Assembly (NCBI RefSeq): GCF_000379105.1 | Contig: NZ_KB900609.1 | Location: 790,024-836,529 of the forward strand | DNA: 46,506 nucleotides | Reading direction: 5' to 3' | Origin: Methylobacterium sp. WSM2598 | GTDB lineage: Bacteria > Pseudomonadota > Alphaproteobacteria > Rhizobiales > Beijerinckiaceae | Shown: positions 1 through 8,983 of the stretch, one piece after another | Position numbering within the stretch: the first letter of the stretch is position 1 | How the letters are laid out: the number at the start of each line of letters is the position of its first letter | Position numbers and translations under genes: made by a program | The notes under the pieces: model-generated | What the model saw: the letters and a program-made list of their open reading frames with translations, nothing else | The model's database searches: none | Told to the model about the DNA's origin: nothing

Positions 1-120
1 TGGCGAAGCCATCAACTGGATGGCGTATGCCAAGCCCGCGCGGCGCCTGAGCGAAGCCGACATCCGCATGGCCGACATCGGAGATGGCGAAGCCATCAAC
101 CGGATGGCGTATGACGCCAT
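1..120 (+). repeat. Partial copies of the dispersed palindromic repeat (family A)
   Basis: Two partial, slightly diverged copies of one repeat lie head to tail. The string GATGGCGAAGCCATCAAC appears near the left edge and again at about 84-101, each followed by GGATGGCGTATG. Between them, at about 39-75, is the conserved body CGGCGCCTGAGCGAAGCCGA followed by a CATCCGCATGG tail. The same body occurs at 1690-1730 (reverse), 11733-11775 and 26690-26725 (reverse). No gene is supported here; the reading frame across the repeat is a by-product of its composition. Confidence 0.75.
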
Positions 121-220
121 GAGGAACCGGCCCCCTCGCGGAGCGAGCGGGCGAATGCCGGAAACCATGCAGCCGATCATCAATCCGGTGGGGCGGCAAG
201 CACCAGCTCCGCGCCGTCGC

Positions 221-307
221 GTTGCCTGCCGCAAACCCTTGCGCGGCGAGCAGGAACGCCACGCACTCCCGCATCGCCTCCGGGCCATCGACGGCGTGCA
301 CGACCGC
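221..307 (-). pseudogene. Remnant of a FixJ-type response regulator (N-terminus)
   Basis: Read on the minus strand from about 304, the frame gives VVHAVDGPEAMRECVAFLLA and then AQGFAAGN. This matches the start of FixJ/TodT-type receiver domains, which run VxVVDDDxxVRxSLxxLLxxxGF. The first acidic residue is kept (D in AVDG), but the acidic pair is damaged, and similarity ends after about 28 codons, where the frame runs into repeat-derived sequence. It follows the kinase remnant directly, as fixJ follows fixL. It is a dead fragment, not an expressed gene. Confidence 0.55.
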
Positions 308-308
308 T

Positions 309-488
309 CTAACCGGCATCGATCAGCTCTCGTTCGGTCACGGCCGGCAGCGCCAACCGGAACGTCGCCCCGCCGGCTCTGTTGCGCTCGGCCGTGAGAG
401 GCCCACCATGGGCCTCCGCGATGGTCCGGCAGATCGATAGCCCCACCCCCGTCTGCGCGTCTCGGCGACGCTCCCTGGGCAGATCCGC
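309..488 (-). pseudogene. Remnant of a sensor histidine kinase (C-terminal ATPase end)
   Basis: On the minus strand the frame ending at the TAG at 309-311 reads [20 protein letters not shown], then [20 protein letters not shown] and [12 protein letters not shown]. This is the G2 box and C-terminal strand of a HATPase_c domain (family consensus GxGLGLSICRxIVExHGG). Everything upstream (PAS, HisKA, N box, G1) is missing. With the receiver scrap just downstream it forms the collapsed remains of a FixLJ-like two-component pair. Recognition is by motif only. Confidence 0.7.
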
Positions 489-679
489 GACGTGGGGACG
501 GCCCTGTTTCGCCCGAGAACTTGCACAGGCCCCGGACCACGAACCGGGGCAGGGCCACGACCTGTTCGGCCTCCTTGCACCGCCCGCAGCGCTTGATCAC
601 CGCCATTAATCGAAATCAATGCCAGCTCGGAGGATCCCGCGAGCATGGCGCCAGATGTACGGCAGAGGCGGCCCTCCGG

Positions 680-1375
680 ATGTGCTTTTCGGCAACAGCA
701 AGCTTTACGGCCGGTGCGGCCCTGATTTCCCTCGGTGCCGTGACATTGGCGCGGGCGCAGGCGTGGCGGCAAGTGCCGCTCGCGGCCATTCCCCTCGCCT
801 TCGGACTCCAACAGTGGGTTGAAGGCGCCCTTTGGCTTCGGCTTGAAACTCAGACAGGTGGTTTGATCACCGCAGCCTTGACCCATGCCTTCCTGGCCTT
901 CGCGGAGGTGATATGGCCGGTGCTCATCCCGATCAGCGCATCTCTCGCAGAGGTAGACTTTCGCCGCCGCAGGTTCATCAGCCTCTTCATTCCGTATGGG
1001 CTGGCCGTGGCGGCCTATCTCTTGTTCGGCATGATCAGTTCACCCTACCGGGCCAACGTCCTCGGTCACAGCATTTTCTACCACAGCGACTTCAGTCGGA
1101 TCGCCGGGATCGAATACATCTACTTGGCCGGGATCAGCATTCCGTTGCTCCTTTCCAGTCATCGAATGATCATTATGATGGGCCTCGTCAACGTGCTAAT
1201 CCTTATTGGTTCAAAATATTTCTATCCATTAACTTATATATCAGTGTGGTGCTTCTTCGCCGCGGTTGCGAGCATTTTGATATATCAGCACTTCCGCGCC
1301 ATCGCGACAGCGCGTTCGAGGAGGCCGTCGGGCTCGCAGGCCGCCACCCGGGACCGAGTGACCCATCGCTCTTGA
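680..1375 (+). CDS. Small multi-pass membrane protein, DUF6629-like
   Basis: A 231-residue protein starting MCFSATASFTAGAALISLGA. This opening matches a family of uncharacterised membrane proteins that I recall as DUF6629. At least six hydrophobic segments are visible at residues of about 10-25, 33-50, 62-85, 100-122, 145-160 and 170-210, so it is an integral inner-membrane protein. The frame is open further upstream, but the family motif begins at the ATG chosen here; no good ribosome-binding site is visible. The basic C-terminal 20 residues run into degraded transposase sequence and may not be native. Function is unknown. Confidence 0.65.
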   Translation: MCFSATASFTAGAALISLGAVTLARAQAWRQVPLAAIPLAFGLQQWVEGALWLRLETQTGGLITAALTHAFLAFAEVIWPVLIPISASLAEVDFRRRRFISLFIPYGLAVAAYLLFGMISSPYRANVLGHSIFYHSDFSRIAGIEYIYLAGISIPLLLSSHRMIIMMGLVNVLILIGSKYFYPLTYISVWCFFAAVASILIYQHFRAIATARSRRPSGSQAATRDRVTHRS

Positions 1376-1379
1376 TCGG

Positions 1380-1560
1380 TCTCGATCCGGCCCCTTCGGG
1401 AGTGAGATGCTCGGCTCGCAGAGCATCCGATCACAGCCGTATTCCTCGCGATCGCCATCGGTTTCAGCGAATTCAAGTCGATCTTGAGGGCGACGCCGCC
1501 GTGATCATTGATGCCGTGGATCTGCATGACCTTGTTCGTCGGACCGAGGCCGGCAGTGCT
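1380..1560 (-). pseudogene. Probable IS110-type transposase scrap
   Basis: The minus-strand frame contains NKVMQIHGINDHGGVALKID followed some residues later by VIGCSASRASH. This resembles the N-terminus of IS110 transposases (LAKNxFQVHGxDxxGxVVxRxxL ... LVGMEAxxxAHxWAR). The catalytic acidic residue of the first motif is not present and the similarity ends in shifted frames, so this would be an inactive fragment. It overlaps the 3' end of the preceding membrane protein gene. The assignment rests on motif resemblance only. Confidence 0.4.
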
Positions 1561-1573
1561 CAACATGTACCAT

Positions 1574-1641
1574 GAACGGCTCCTGAGATCCGAACGAACG
1601 ATCTTACCCCGGCACTTCGGCACGTGTGGCAGGAGCCGTTC
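1574..1641. repeat. 12-bp inverted repeat with 44-nt loop
   Basis: GAACGGCTCCTG at 1574-1585 is exactly complementary to CAGGAGCCGTTC at 1630-1641. It sits just outside the IS110-like scrap and may be a leftover of that element's end or an independent hairpin. No run of T follows, so it is not a convincing terminator. Confidence 0.6.
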
Positions 1642-1649
1642 ACACTATC

Positions 1650-1802
1650 ATCCGACATCCGACGGATTGCGTCGCCATGCGGATGTGGGCTTCGCTCAGG
1701 CGCCGCGCTCAGGCGCCGCGCGGGCTTGTGATCCGGGATCCGCTTCGATCAAGCGGATCCCGGATCATCCGCTGTCCGGACGTGATCGTCCGGACAGCGG
1801 AT
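1650..1802 (-). repeat. Family A palindromic repeat with two tandem 16-bp hairpins
   Basis: This is a minus-strand copy of the family A body, with a local duplication of GCTCAGGCGCCGC near 1700-1725. It leads into a perfect 16-bp stem (1730-1745 with 1751-1766, 5-nt loop). A second perfect 16-bp stem of unrelated sequence follows immediately (1767-1782 with 1787-1802, 4-nt loop). The pair lies about 50 nt past the end of the Hsp20 gene and could act as its transcription stop, though no U-tract is present. Confidence 0.8.
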
Positions 1803-1854
1803 CAGGTCTTCGGCGTGGCCTTACCGGCCCGCACCGCGCGGGCCGGCCACGGCT

Positions 1855-2439
1855 CTAGGCTCCGGATCCGCCCTGGCTGCTCTGCGGGGAGGTGCCCTGG
1901 GCCTCGCTCATGCCCTGGCCGCCCGACCCGCCGCCCTGCGGGCCTCCGGCACTCTGGACCTGGATCCTGCGCGAGCGCTCCTGTTGCGCGGTCTTGGGCA
2001 GAGCAATCGTGAGCACGCCGTGCTCGAAGCTGGCCTTGACCTGCTCCGGATCAACAGGGAAGGGCAGCCGCAGCGAGCGCTGGAAGGTGCCGTAGGAGCG
2101 CTCGACGAAATGGAAGTTCTCCTTCTCGCCACCCTGACTCTGCTCGAACTTCTTCTCGCCCCGGATCGTCAGCACGTTGTCATCGAGGCTGACGTCGATG
2201 TCCTTGTCCGTCACGCCGGGCAGCTCGGCGGTCACCCGGATCTCCTTGTCGGTCTCCGACACGTTGATGTGGGCGGCGATGAAGCCGCCCGCGCCCGTGC
2301 CCTGACCTCCGGAGGCCGGCAGGCTGGCGCCGCGAAAGACGTCGTCGAACAGCCGGTTCATCTCGCGGTGGAGAGACAGGAAGGGGTCACCGCCCCCGAT
2401 CAGGCCGCCGGAGAAGGGAGTGAGAGGATTGCGCGCCAT
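1855..2439 (-). CDS. Hsp20-family small heat-shock protein
   Basis: A 194-residue chaperone of the alpha-crystallin/Hsp20 family, expected to bind unfolded proteins in the cytoplasm as oligomers. The alpha-crystallin domain spans about residues 55-155. It includes the ELPGVTDKDIDVSLDDNVLT segment and the conserved HGVLTIALPK near the end (family consensus: A/P-x-x-x-N-G-V-L-T). The N-terminus (NPLTPFSG...PFLSLHREMNRLFDDVF) is typical. The C-terminus is unusually long and low in complexity, rich in Gly, Gln and Ser. The start at 2439 has GGAGGA just upstream; an in-frame ATG further up lacks one. It lies 68 nt downstream of the GGDEF/EAL gene on the same strand. Confidence 0.93.
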   Translation of the reverse strand: MARNPLTPFSGGLIGGGDPFLSLHREMNRLFDDVFRGASLPASGGQGTGAGGFIAAHINVSETDKEIRVTAELPGVTDKDIDVSLDDNVLTIRGEKKFEQSQGGEKENFHFVERSYGTFQRSLRLPFPVDPEQVKASFEHGVLTIALPKTAQQERSRRIQVQSAGGPQGGGSGGQGMSEAQGTSPQSSQGGSGA

Positions 2440-2507
2440 GCTCGAAGTCCTCCAGCTGTTGAGGATGATCTCCTGCAAGCCGCGAGGCGACCGACGCTGA
2501 CGCATGC

Positions 2508-5504
2508 TCACGGCCTGCGGGTCAGTGGCTCAACGGCTTTCGGCGAGCGAGGTTTCAGTGTCGGCGAGGGCGGAAAGGTGTCCTGCAGAGGAGGCTGGTC
2601 GTTGCGTCCCTCAAGGGTCGCCAGCAGGTCAGGGAGGGGCTGCGGCTTGCCGGTCAGGTAGCCCTGCACCTGCGCGCAGCCCTCGGCCTCCACGAAGGCG
2701 AACTGCGCGGGCGTCTCCACACCCTCGGCCGTCACGGTCATGCCGAGCCCCGTGCCCAGGCCGACGATCGCCCGCAGGATCGTCACCGTCCCCTGGTCCG
2801 GGATCGAGGCGATGAACGAGCGGTCCACCTTGAGCCGATCGAACGGGTACTGCCGCAAGTAGCTCAGGGACGAGTACCCCGTCCCGAAATCGTCCAGCGC
2901 CAGATGGGTCCCGAGCTCGCGCAGCCCGGACAGCGCGTCCCGCACCAGGCTGCTGTCGCCCATCAGCACGCTCTCGGTGATCTCGAGCTCCAGTCGGTCC
3001 GGAGAGAGCGCGGCGGCGTCGAGGGCCGCCCGCACGGTCTGCCCGAGGCTGGCGTGCCGGACCTGGACTGCGGAGATGTTGACCGCCACCCGCACGTGCT
3101 CCGGCAGGTGCCGCGCGTCCCGGGTGGCGGTCCGCAGCACCCACTCGCCGAGCGCCACGATCAGACCCGTCTCCTCCGCGAGGGGGATGAACACGCCCGG
3201 GCCGAGCTGGCCACGGGTCGGGTGGTTCCAGCGCACCAGCGCCTCGACCGCGACGATCGCCCGGGAGGCGACGTCGAGGACCGGCTGGTAGTGCAGCACG
3301 AACTCGCCGCGCCGCAGGGCGAGCTGCAGGTCGAGTTCGAGCCGGCGGCGCTCCTCGGCCGCCCTGTCCATCGCGGGCTCGAAGAACCGGAAGGTGTTCC
3401 GCCCGTCGCTCTTCGCGCGGTAGAGCGCGCGGTCGGCGTGCCGGAACAGCGTGTCGGCATCCTCCCCGTGCTCGGGGCCGATCGCGATGCCGATGCTCAC
3501 GCCGACGCCGACCTGCTGCCCCTCCAGCGTGACCGGCTCCCGCACGGACGCGACCAGCCGCTCGGCGAAGTCCATGACGCTCTCCAGGCGGGGCGTGCCG
3601 CCGAGAAGGATCGCGAACTCGTCGCCGCCGAGGCGGGCGACGGTGTCCTCCGCGCGCAGCACCGACCGAAACCGCCGGGCGATCTCGCGCAGCAGGGCGT
3701 CGCCCGCGAGGTGACCGAGGCTGTCGTTCACGGCCTTGAAGGCGTCGAGGTCGAGCGCCAGCAGCACGCAGTGCCCGCCGTGGCGGCGGATCTCGGCCAG
3801 CCGCTGCTCCAGGCGCTCGCGGAAGAGCGCCCGGTTGGGCAGGTCCGTGAGGGTGTCGTGGCGGGCCATGTGGGTGACCCGCGCCTCGGCCTCCTTGCGC
3901 GCGGTGATGTCGATGTGGGTGCCCACCACCCTCCGGGCGGTGCCGTCCGGCGCCCGCGAGACGACCTTGCCGCGTTCCAGGATCCAGGCCCAGCCGCCGT
4001 CCTTGCGGCGCATGCGCTGCTCGCACTCGTAGCTCGGTGTGCGGCCCTCCAGGTGGTCGCGCACGCGCGCCAGCACCGCCTCCCTGTCGTCCGGGTGCAG
4101 CAGGCGCAGCCACGTCTCGTAGCCCGCGTCGAGCTCACCCTTCCGGTACCCGAGCATCGTCAGCCACTGGTCGGAGACCCAGGACGTGCCGGTGGTGAGG
4201 TCGCAGTCCCACAGGCCGTCGCTGCCGCTCTCCAGGGCGAGGGCGAGGCGCTCCTCGCTGACCCGCAGCGCGGCCTCGCTGGCCTGCCGCGCCTGCTCGG
4301 CCCTCTTGCGGTCCGTGACGTCGATGCTGATGCCGACTACGCGGACGGCGCGCCCATCCCCGTCCGCCATCACCCGGCCCGTGCCCATGATCCAGCGATC
4401 GGACCCGTCCGGCAGGGGAATTCGGAACTCGACTCGCAGGGTCGTGCCGGTGGCGACCGCCCGCCGGGTCTCGGCCGCCAGCACCGGCAGGTCGTCCGGG
4501 TGCATGGCGGCAGCCCACTCCGCCTGCGTGACCCGCGTCGCGCGGTCCTCGGGCAGGTTGAACAGCCGCAGCGTCTCCGGCGAGAGCAGGGCGCTGCCGT
4601 CGATCAGGCTCCAGTCGAACAGGCCAGCACCGGCCGCCTCCTGGGCGAGGCGCAGCCGGTCGGTCGTGACCCGCAGGGCCTCGCGACCAGCGACGATCTC
4701 CTCGATGTCGAGGGCGGTGCCGAGGAACTCCACCGTCTCGCCCGCGTGGCGCACCGGGATCTTGACGAGCTTGTGCCAGCGATGGACGCCGTCGTGGCGG
4801 CGCAGGCGCACCTCGATCTCGAAGGGGCAGCCCTCGGCCCGGCACCGCGCCCACTCCGCCGCGACCCGCGCGGCGTCGTCGGGGTGGCTGCGCTCCACGC
4901 GCTCCCCCCGCGCGGTGCCGATCTCGCCGTAGTAGTGCGCGAAGCGCGCGTTGCGGTAGAGCAACTCGCCGTCGCTGGCGCGCATGACCCAGACCATCTG
5001 CGGCAGGCCGTCGGCGAGGGCGCGGTAGCGGGCCTCGCTGGCGGCGACCTGCTGCTCGGCGCGCTTGCGGTCGGTGATGTCGGTGTAGGTGCGGACGGCG
5101 CCGCCCCCGGGGAGGGGCACGGTGCGGATTTCCAGGATGCGGCCGTTGGGTCGCTCCCGCTCGTAGACGTGGTGGCGCGGCCTCAATCCGGTATCCGCGA
5201 CCCACTGGCGGAATTCCTTCGGAGAGCGGCGGAACTCATCCCGACCGAGCTGGTACTGGCGCACCTGGTCGAAGCTGGGCTGCGCCCGCATCATCTCGGG
5301 AGGCAGATCGAGCATCTCGATGACGCGGCCGTTGCAGACGCGCACGACACCCTCGGCGTCGATCATCATGAGACCCTGATCCATGGTCTCCAGGACGGCC
5401 GGGAGGAGGGCAGCATTGCCCTGTTCCGTCCCCGTCCCATCGTCGCAGGCGTCGCGCGCCTCGTCATCCTCAAGGAGCATGGCCGCCGCCTTTTCGAATA
5501 TCAT
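2508..5504 (-). CDS. Multi-PAS GGDEF/EAL cyclic-di-GMP protein
   Basis: A 998-residue cytoplasmic sensor protein with no clear transmembrane segments. A PAS domain comes first (VLETMDQGLMMIDAEG, about residue 36), then three further PAS/PAC units near residues 150-270, 280-400 and 410-540. A GGDEF domain follows (RLGGDEFAILLGG, about 620) with an RxxD inhibitory site (RAED) five residues ahead. The EAL domain is last (VEALVRWNHP, ELEITES, DDFGTGYSSLSY, QGYLTGKP). Both catalytic signatures look complete, so it could both make and degrade c-di-GMP, or one domain may regulate the other. No genes for a dedicated target are nearby. Confidence 0.95.
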   Translation of the reverse strand: MIFEKAAAMLLEDDEARDACDDGTGTEQGNAALLPAVLETMDQGLMMIDAEGVVRVCNGRVIEMLDLPPEMMRAQPSFDQVRQYQLGRDEFRRSPKEFRQWVADTGLRPRHHVYERERPNGRILEIRTVPLPGGGAVRTYTDITDRKRAEQQVAASEARYRALADGLPQMVWVMRASDGELLYRNARFAHYYGEIGTARGERVERSHPDDAARVAAEWARCRAEGCPFEIEVRLRRHDGVHRWHKLVKIPVRHAGETVEFLGTALDIEEIVAGREALRVTTDRLRLAQEAAGAGLFDWSLIDGSALLSPETLRLFNLPEDRATRVTQAEWAAAMHPDDLPVLAAETRRAVATGTTLRVEFRIPLPDGSDRWIMGTGRVMADGDGRAVRVVGISIDVTDRKRAEQARQASEAALRVSEERLALALESGSDGLWDCDLTTGTSWVSDQWLTMLGYRKGELDAGYETWLRLLHPDDREAVLARVRDHLEGRTPSYECEQRMRRKDGGWAWILERGKVVSRAPDGTARRVVGTHIDITARKEAEARVTHMARHDTLTDLPNRALFRERLEQRLAEIRRHGGHCVLLALDLDAFKAVNDSLGHLAGDALLREIARRFRSVLRAEDTVARLGGDEFAILLGGTPRLESVMDFAERLVASVREPVTLEGQQVGVGVSIGIAIGPEHGEDADTLFRHADRALYRAKSDGRNTFRFFEPAMDRAAEERRRLELDLQLALRRGEFVLHYQPVLDVASRAIVAVEALVRWNHPTRGQLGPGVFIPLAEETGLIVALGEWVLRTATRDARHLPEHVRVAVNISAVQVRHASLGQTVRAALDAAALSPDRLELEITESVLMGDSSLVRDALSGLRELGTHLALDDFGTGYSSLSYLRQYPFDRLKVDRSFIASIPDQGTVTILRAIVGLGTGLGMTVTAEGVETPAQFAFVEAEGCAQVQGYLTGKPQPLPDLLATLEGRNDQPPLQDTFPPSPTLKPRSPKAVEPLTRRP

Positions 5505-5950
5505 CGTACTCTGTCTTGCCGTTCCGACCCTTGTCAGAGCAGGAGAACGTAAACTTTGCCTAAATCGTGACTGTCCTTCAGCTCATATTTGCCTTCTAAT
5601 TCGATCTTTGGCCGCAGAAAGAGTTAGAACAATCTATCTAAGCTGGATTTCTGCGATCCCATTGAGCGCTGGAGCAACGATGGGCCGCGATGGTGGTTCT
5701 CACCGCATCCCGGAGCCGCAGCGGCGAGCCGGGCGCGTGGATCCAACGGCCCACATCCGCTGGTGCGGCCGCGTTTGCGCCAGTCTCGTCCGAATGACAT
5801 AAGCCGAAATTCCTTCAGGGCTTCGGATGTGCTGTGTGTTTGCGCCCTGCATTAAATGAGAAAGCGCCCTGCCAAGAAGATATAAGTGTAGACACGGCAT
5901 CTTCTCAGGCCTGCATCCGTCGCAAAGGCGGGCATTCAGGGGAGGATCCG
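5505..5950. other. Intergenic region between divergent sensor genes
   Basis: About 446 nt between the GGDEF/EAL gene (leftward) and the chemoreceptor remnant (rightward). It is clearly richer in A+T than its neighbours around 5560-5660, as expected of a promoter region. The short open frames within show no recognisable protein. I see no RNA gene or repeat here. GGGGAGGATCC at its right end is the ribosome-binding site of the next frame. Confidence 0.5.
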
Positions 5951-6952
5951 GTGCAGCTCGGGATCAGGGCACAGCTCCACGCCATTCCCGCCGCCGCTCT
6001 CGTCGGGATCGGCGTCGTCATCGCCCTCGCCGGGCTCGCCCTGCGCGACAGCGTCGTCGAGGCCCGGATGGCCAAGGCGCGCCAGCTGGTCGAGGCGCGC
6101 CAGCTGGTCGAGGCGGCCCACGGCGCCGTCGCCGGCTTCGCGGACCAGGAGAGGGCCGGCAAGATGACCCGCGAGCAGGCCCAGGCTCTCGCCGTGGCGG
6201 CCCTCGGGGCCATGCGCTGCGACGGCAAGGAGTATTTCTGGATCAAAGACATGCACCCCCGCATGATCGCGCATCCCCTCAGGCCCGACCTGGACGGAGC
6301 CGACCTCACCAAGACCCTCGACCCGACCGGCAAGGCGCTGTTCCGCGACATGGTGGACACGGTCCGCAAGGCCGGAGCAGGGTTCGTGCCGTACCTTCGG
6401 GCGAAGCCGGGCGAGCGCCGGCCGGTCGACAAGATCTCCTACGTGCAGGGCTTCGAGCCCTGGGGCTGGATCATCGGATCGGGCGTCTACGCCGACGACA
6501 CGGCCGGCCAGGTGAGGGCCGCCCGGCTCAGCCTCCTCGAGCGTGTCGTTGCGGCCGCCGGCATGGTCGCCCTCCTGGCCGCGCTGATCGGTCGGGCGGT
6601 CGCCCGGCGCGTGGGGGCCCTCACGGCCGTGACGCGCGACCTGGCTGCCGGCGACCTTGCGCGAGACGTCCCCTCCGTGGCCCGGCAGGACGAGATCGGG
6701 GCGTACGAGACCGGCGTCACGCTGGACTTCTCGCGTCCTGGCAAGCCGACCGACAATGCGCTGGTCGCGTCGTTCAACGGTCGCCTGCGCGACGAGTGCC
6801 TGAAAGCGAACTGGTTCTCGTCGTTGGCCGATGCCCGGGCCAAGATCGAGGCGTGGCGACGGCAGTCCAACGAGAGCCGTCCTCACACAGCCCTGGGGTG
6901 GCGGACGCCCCAGGAATTCGCCTTGGCGGCGGCCCTAGAGGCCGCCGAATGA
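5951..6952 (+). pseudogene. Truncated chemoreceptor fused in frame to an IS3 transposase C-terminus
   Basis: A GTG start behind GGGGAGGATCC opens a 333-codon chimeric frame. Residues 1-250 are the front of a methyl-accepting chemotaxis protein: a transmembrane helix, an sCache_2-type periplasmic domain (KEYFWIKDMHPRMIAHPLRP, ISYVQGFEPWGWIIGSGVY), a second helix and the start of HAMP (RRVGALTAVTRDLAAGDL). At about 6703 it changes abruptly to the C-terminal part of an IS3-type integrase (VTLDFSRPGKPTDNALVASF, GRLRDECLKANWFSSL, HTALGWRTPQEF). The signalling and methylation domain is gone, so chemotaxis function must be lost. An 18-bp tandem duplication at 6077-6112 adds a second ARQLVE. Confidence 0.85.
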
Positions 6953-6995
6953 GACCCGGGGGCTCACCCTTCGGCCGGACCAAGATCCGGGGGAC
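6703..6995 (+). mobile_element. 3' end of an IS3-family element
   Basis: Only the last 80 or so codons of the transposase, with the conserved final glutamate region (NGRLRDECL), and a probable right terminus after the stop codon are present. The 5' end and orfA are absent. The break point is inside the HAMP-coding part of the chemoreceptor, which suggests insertion followed by a deletion that removed the left part of the element. Confidence 0.7.
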
Positions 6996-8057
6996 CGTCA
7001 ACGCGCAGGAGGCGTGGATCAACCTCCTGGCCGAACGCGGTACCGTTGATCGTGCGGCGCAGGCGGGCCGTGCAACTCGTCGGGGCGTCGCCAGGACAGA
7101 ACGCCAGGCACGAGCCGCCATCGCGACCGCGACGGATCGTCGGCAGCCGAGGCCGGCGAGTTCGTCCGCCCACTCGGACTCTGTCAGCCCACATGCCTCG
7201 GCCGCGAGAACTTGTCTCCCTAAGAGGCTGCCTTCGAGCGTCGCGTGAAAGTCATTCTTCAGTGACGGAAGCAGAATCTTGGCGCAATGCTCGGCGGCCG
7301 ATCGGCGTTTTCACTGGAACAGGTGCTCGACATTCCGTTCATACAGTTGGAGAGACCGATCGAAGAGGATCGTGATAAGCCTTGATATGACGTGCAGATG
7401 CTGGCGGGCGTGAAGACCTCTGGCCATGAGCGCTCGATCGAGATCGTGAGGCGGCTCCACGATCCGTCGGCAGAGGAGTGTATCGCGACGTTCGAGAAAG
7501 TGTTTCCGCGGCTCACGCGGGAGCGTGCGGTGTGGGCCCACCTGTTCGCGATCGGGGCTCGCGCGCAGCACGCGCGCAGCACGGAGGAAGCCTGAGGGGC
7601 CTGAACCCCTGCTGCCGCGGGCGAAGCCGCGACAGGAGGGCGGAGAAGTGCACGACAGTCTTCGGTCGATGGCCCCCTGCGCCACGACGGCGGAGCCGCG
7701 CAGGGCGATCACCTGATGACTCCTTCAGAAGCACGAGGCCGCCACCCAACCGGGCGTATGCCCATGATCCGCGGCATCATCGGTCGTCTCGATGCGAGAC
7801 GCAGCGTGGCATGACGGCTCGGCGGCAAGCACACGATCAGAAAGCGCGCGCGAGGACGCCTGACGATCGAAAGGCCACGTCGGGCCGACAGGGGCCTCCA
7901 CTCACCAATGGAAATTTCGCGACAGCGGCAAAAATTAATCGTATAAGGTCCGGGTTCGCGCGTCCGGGTTCGCGCGCGAAAGCTTGGCAGTATTTACGAG
8001 ATAAGGACGAATTCACGACCTGACGCAGTTCGAGTCTTCCATATGGAGGGCGAGGCG
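6996..8057. other. Decayed region with no intact gene
   Basis: This stretch separates the IS3 end from the oxidase-linked operon. Apart from the interrupted small frame at 7287-7595, I recognise no gene. Frames of 60-180 codons exist on both strands but have composition-driven, proline/arginine/serine-rich products without family motifs. The A+T-richer segment at about 7900-8040 just ahead of the DUF2189 gene is the likely promoter region for that operon. Confidence 0.45.
7287..7595 (+). pseudogene. Small unknown frame interrupted by a TGA codon
   Basis: An ATG at 7287 opens MLGGRSAFSLEQVLDIPFIQ and continues for 32 codons to a TGA at 7383-7385. The same frame then stays open through 7392-7592 (KTSGHERSIEIVRRLHDPSA and onward) for 67 more codons. 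Codon use in both parts is coding-like. I do not recognise the family. It is either a short gene broken by one nonsense change or two chance frames in one register. Confidence 0.35.
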
Positions 8058-8849
8058 ATGACGATGCTTCATGCCGAGTACTCACACCAGACATTCGTGC
8101 GTCCGCGCCTGCGCTCGATCACTCGCCAGGACCTTCTGACGGCCCTGGCAAGAGGATTTGAAGATTTCGTGGCAATGCCGACGCATGTGATCTTCCTCAT
8201 CGCCATTTACCCCATAGCGGGCATCATCATCGCGGCCGTGATCTTCGAGTATGATCTCATCCCGATCCTCTTCCCGCTCGCCTCCGGTTTCGCGTTGATC
8301 GGCCCCTTCGCGGCGGTCGGGCTCTACGAGCTGAGCCGGCGGCGGGAGCAGGGCCTCGACACCGCTTGGACCCATGCCTACGAGCTCCTGACCGGCCGGA
8401 ACGGCGGAGCGATCGCGGCGGTCGGGTTCCTTCTGATGTTGATTCTCATCGCTTGGCTCATCGCTGCGATGGGGCTGTATTGGGCTCTCTTCGGCCGAGC
8501 GACGCACGACTCGGTGTTCGCGTTCGCCGAGGAGGTGCTGACAACCCCGAGGGGCTGGATGCTGATCGTGTTCGGCAACCTCGTCGGCGCAGCCTTCTCG
8601 CTTGTCGCGCTCGCGGTCAGCGCGGTGTCGTTCCCGCTGATCATCGACCGAGGAGCCGATGCCGGGACGGCGATCGAGACGTCGGTGGCGCTGTTGCAGG
8701 AGAACCCGCTCGTGATGATCCTCTGGGGCCTCATCGTTGCGGGCCTGCTGGTCATCGGCATGGTGCCGCTCTTCGTCGGGCTCGCACTCGTTCTGCCGAT
8801 CCTAGGGCACGCAACGTGGCACCTCTACCGGCGTGCCGTGCTTCCCTGA
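8058..8849 (+). CDS. DUF2189-type integral membrane protein
   Basis: A 263-residue inner-membrane protein of the DUF2189 family, with six or so hydrophobic helices and the family feature PLASGFALIGPFAAVGLYEL followed by SRRRE. The start at 8058 follows GGAGGGCGAGG; the ATG five codons earlier is less well placed. Family function is unknown, but such proteins are often found near respiratory oxidase genes. Here it is the first gene of the cytochrome oxidase operon, 134 nt ahead of subunit II, so a role in assembly or membrane insertion is plausible but not shown. Confidence 0.85.
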   Translation: MTMLHAEYSHQTFVRPRLRSITRQDLLTALARGFEDFVAMPTHVIFLIAIYPIAGIIIAAVIFEYDLIPILFPLASGFALIGPFAAVGLYELSRRREQGLDTAWTHAYELLTGRNGGAIAAVGFLLMLILIAWLIAAMGLYWALFGRATHDSVFAFAEEVLTTPRGWMLIVFGNLVGAAFSLVALAVSAVSFPLIIDRGADAGTAIETSVALLQENPLVMILWGLIVAGLLVIGMVPLFVGLALVLPILGHATWHLYRRAVLP

Positions 8850-8983
8850 AGCCGTGAGTGTTCGCGCTCCGTTACGCCGAACCGGTCTCCCCGCTGGCGA
8901 GGAGCGCTCCAGGAGTCGTCGCCTCGTCACGATGGGCCGCGCGGATCCTGTCCCGGCCCTTGAGACGGATGCAGGAGCTGGCC

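Noticed and set aside
2904..5552. An 882-codon open frame on the plus strand
   Set aside because: It is exactly antisense to the GGDEF/EAL gene; high-GC codons leave the complementary frame open. The product shows no family motif.
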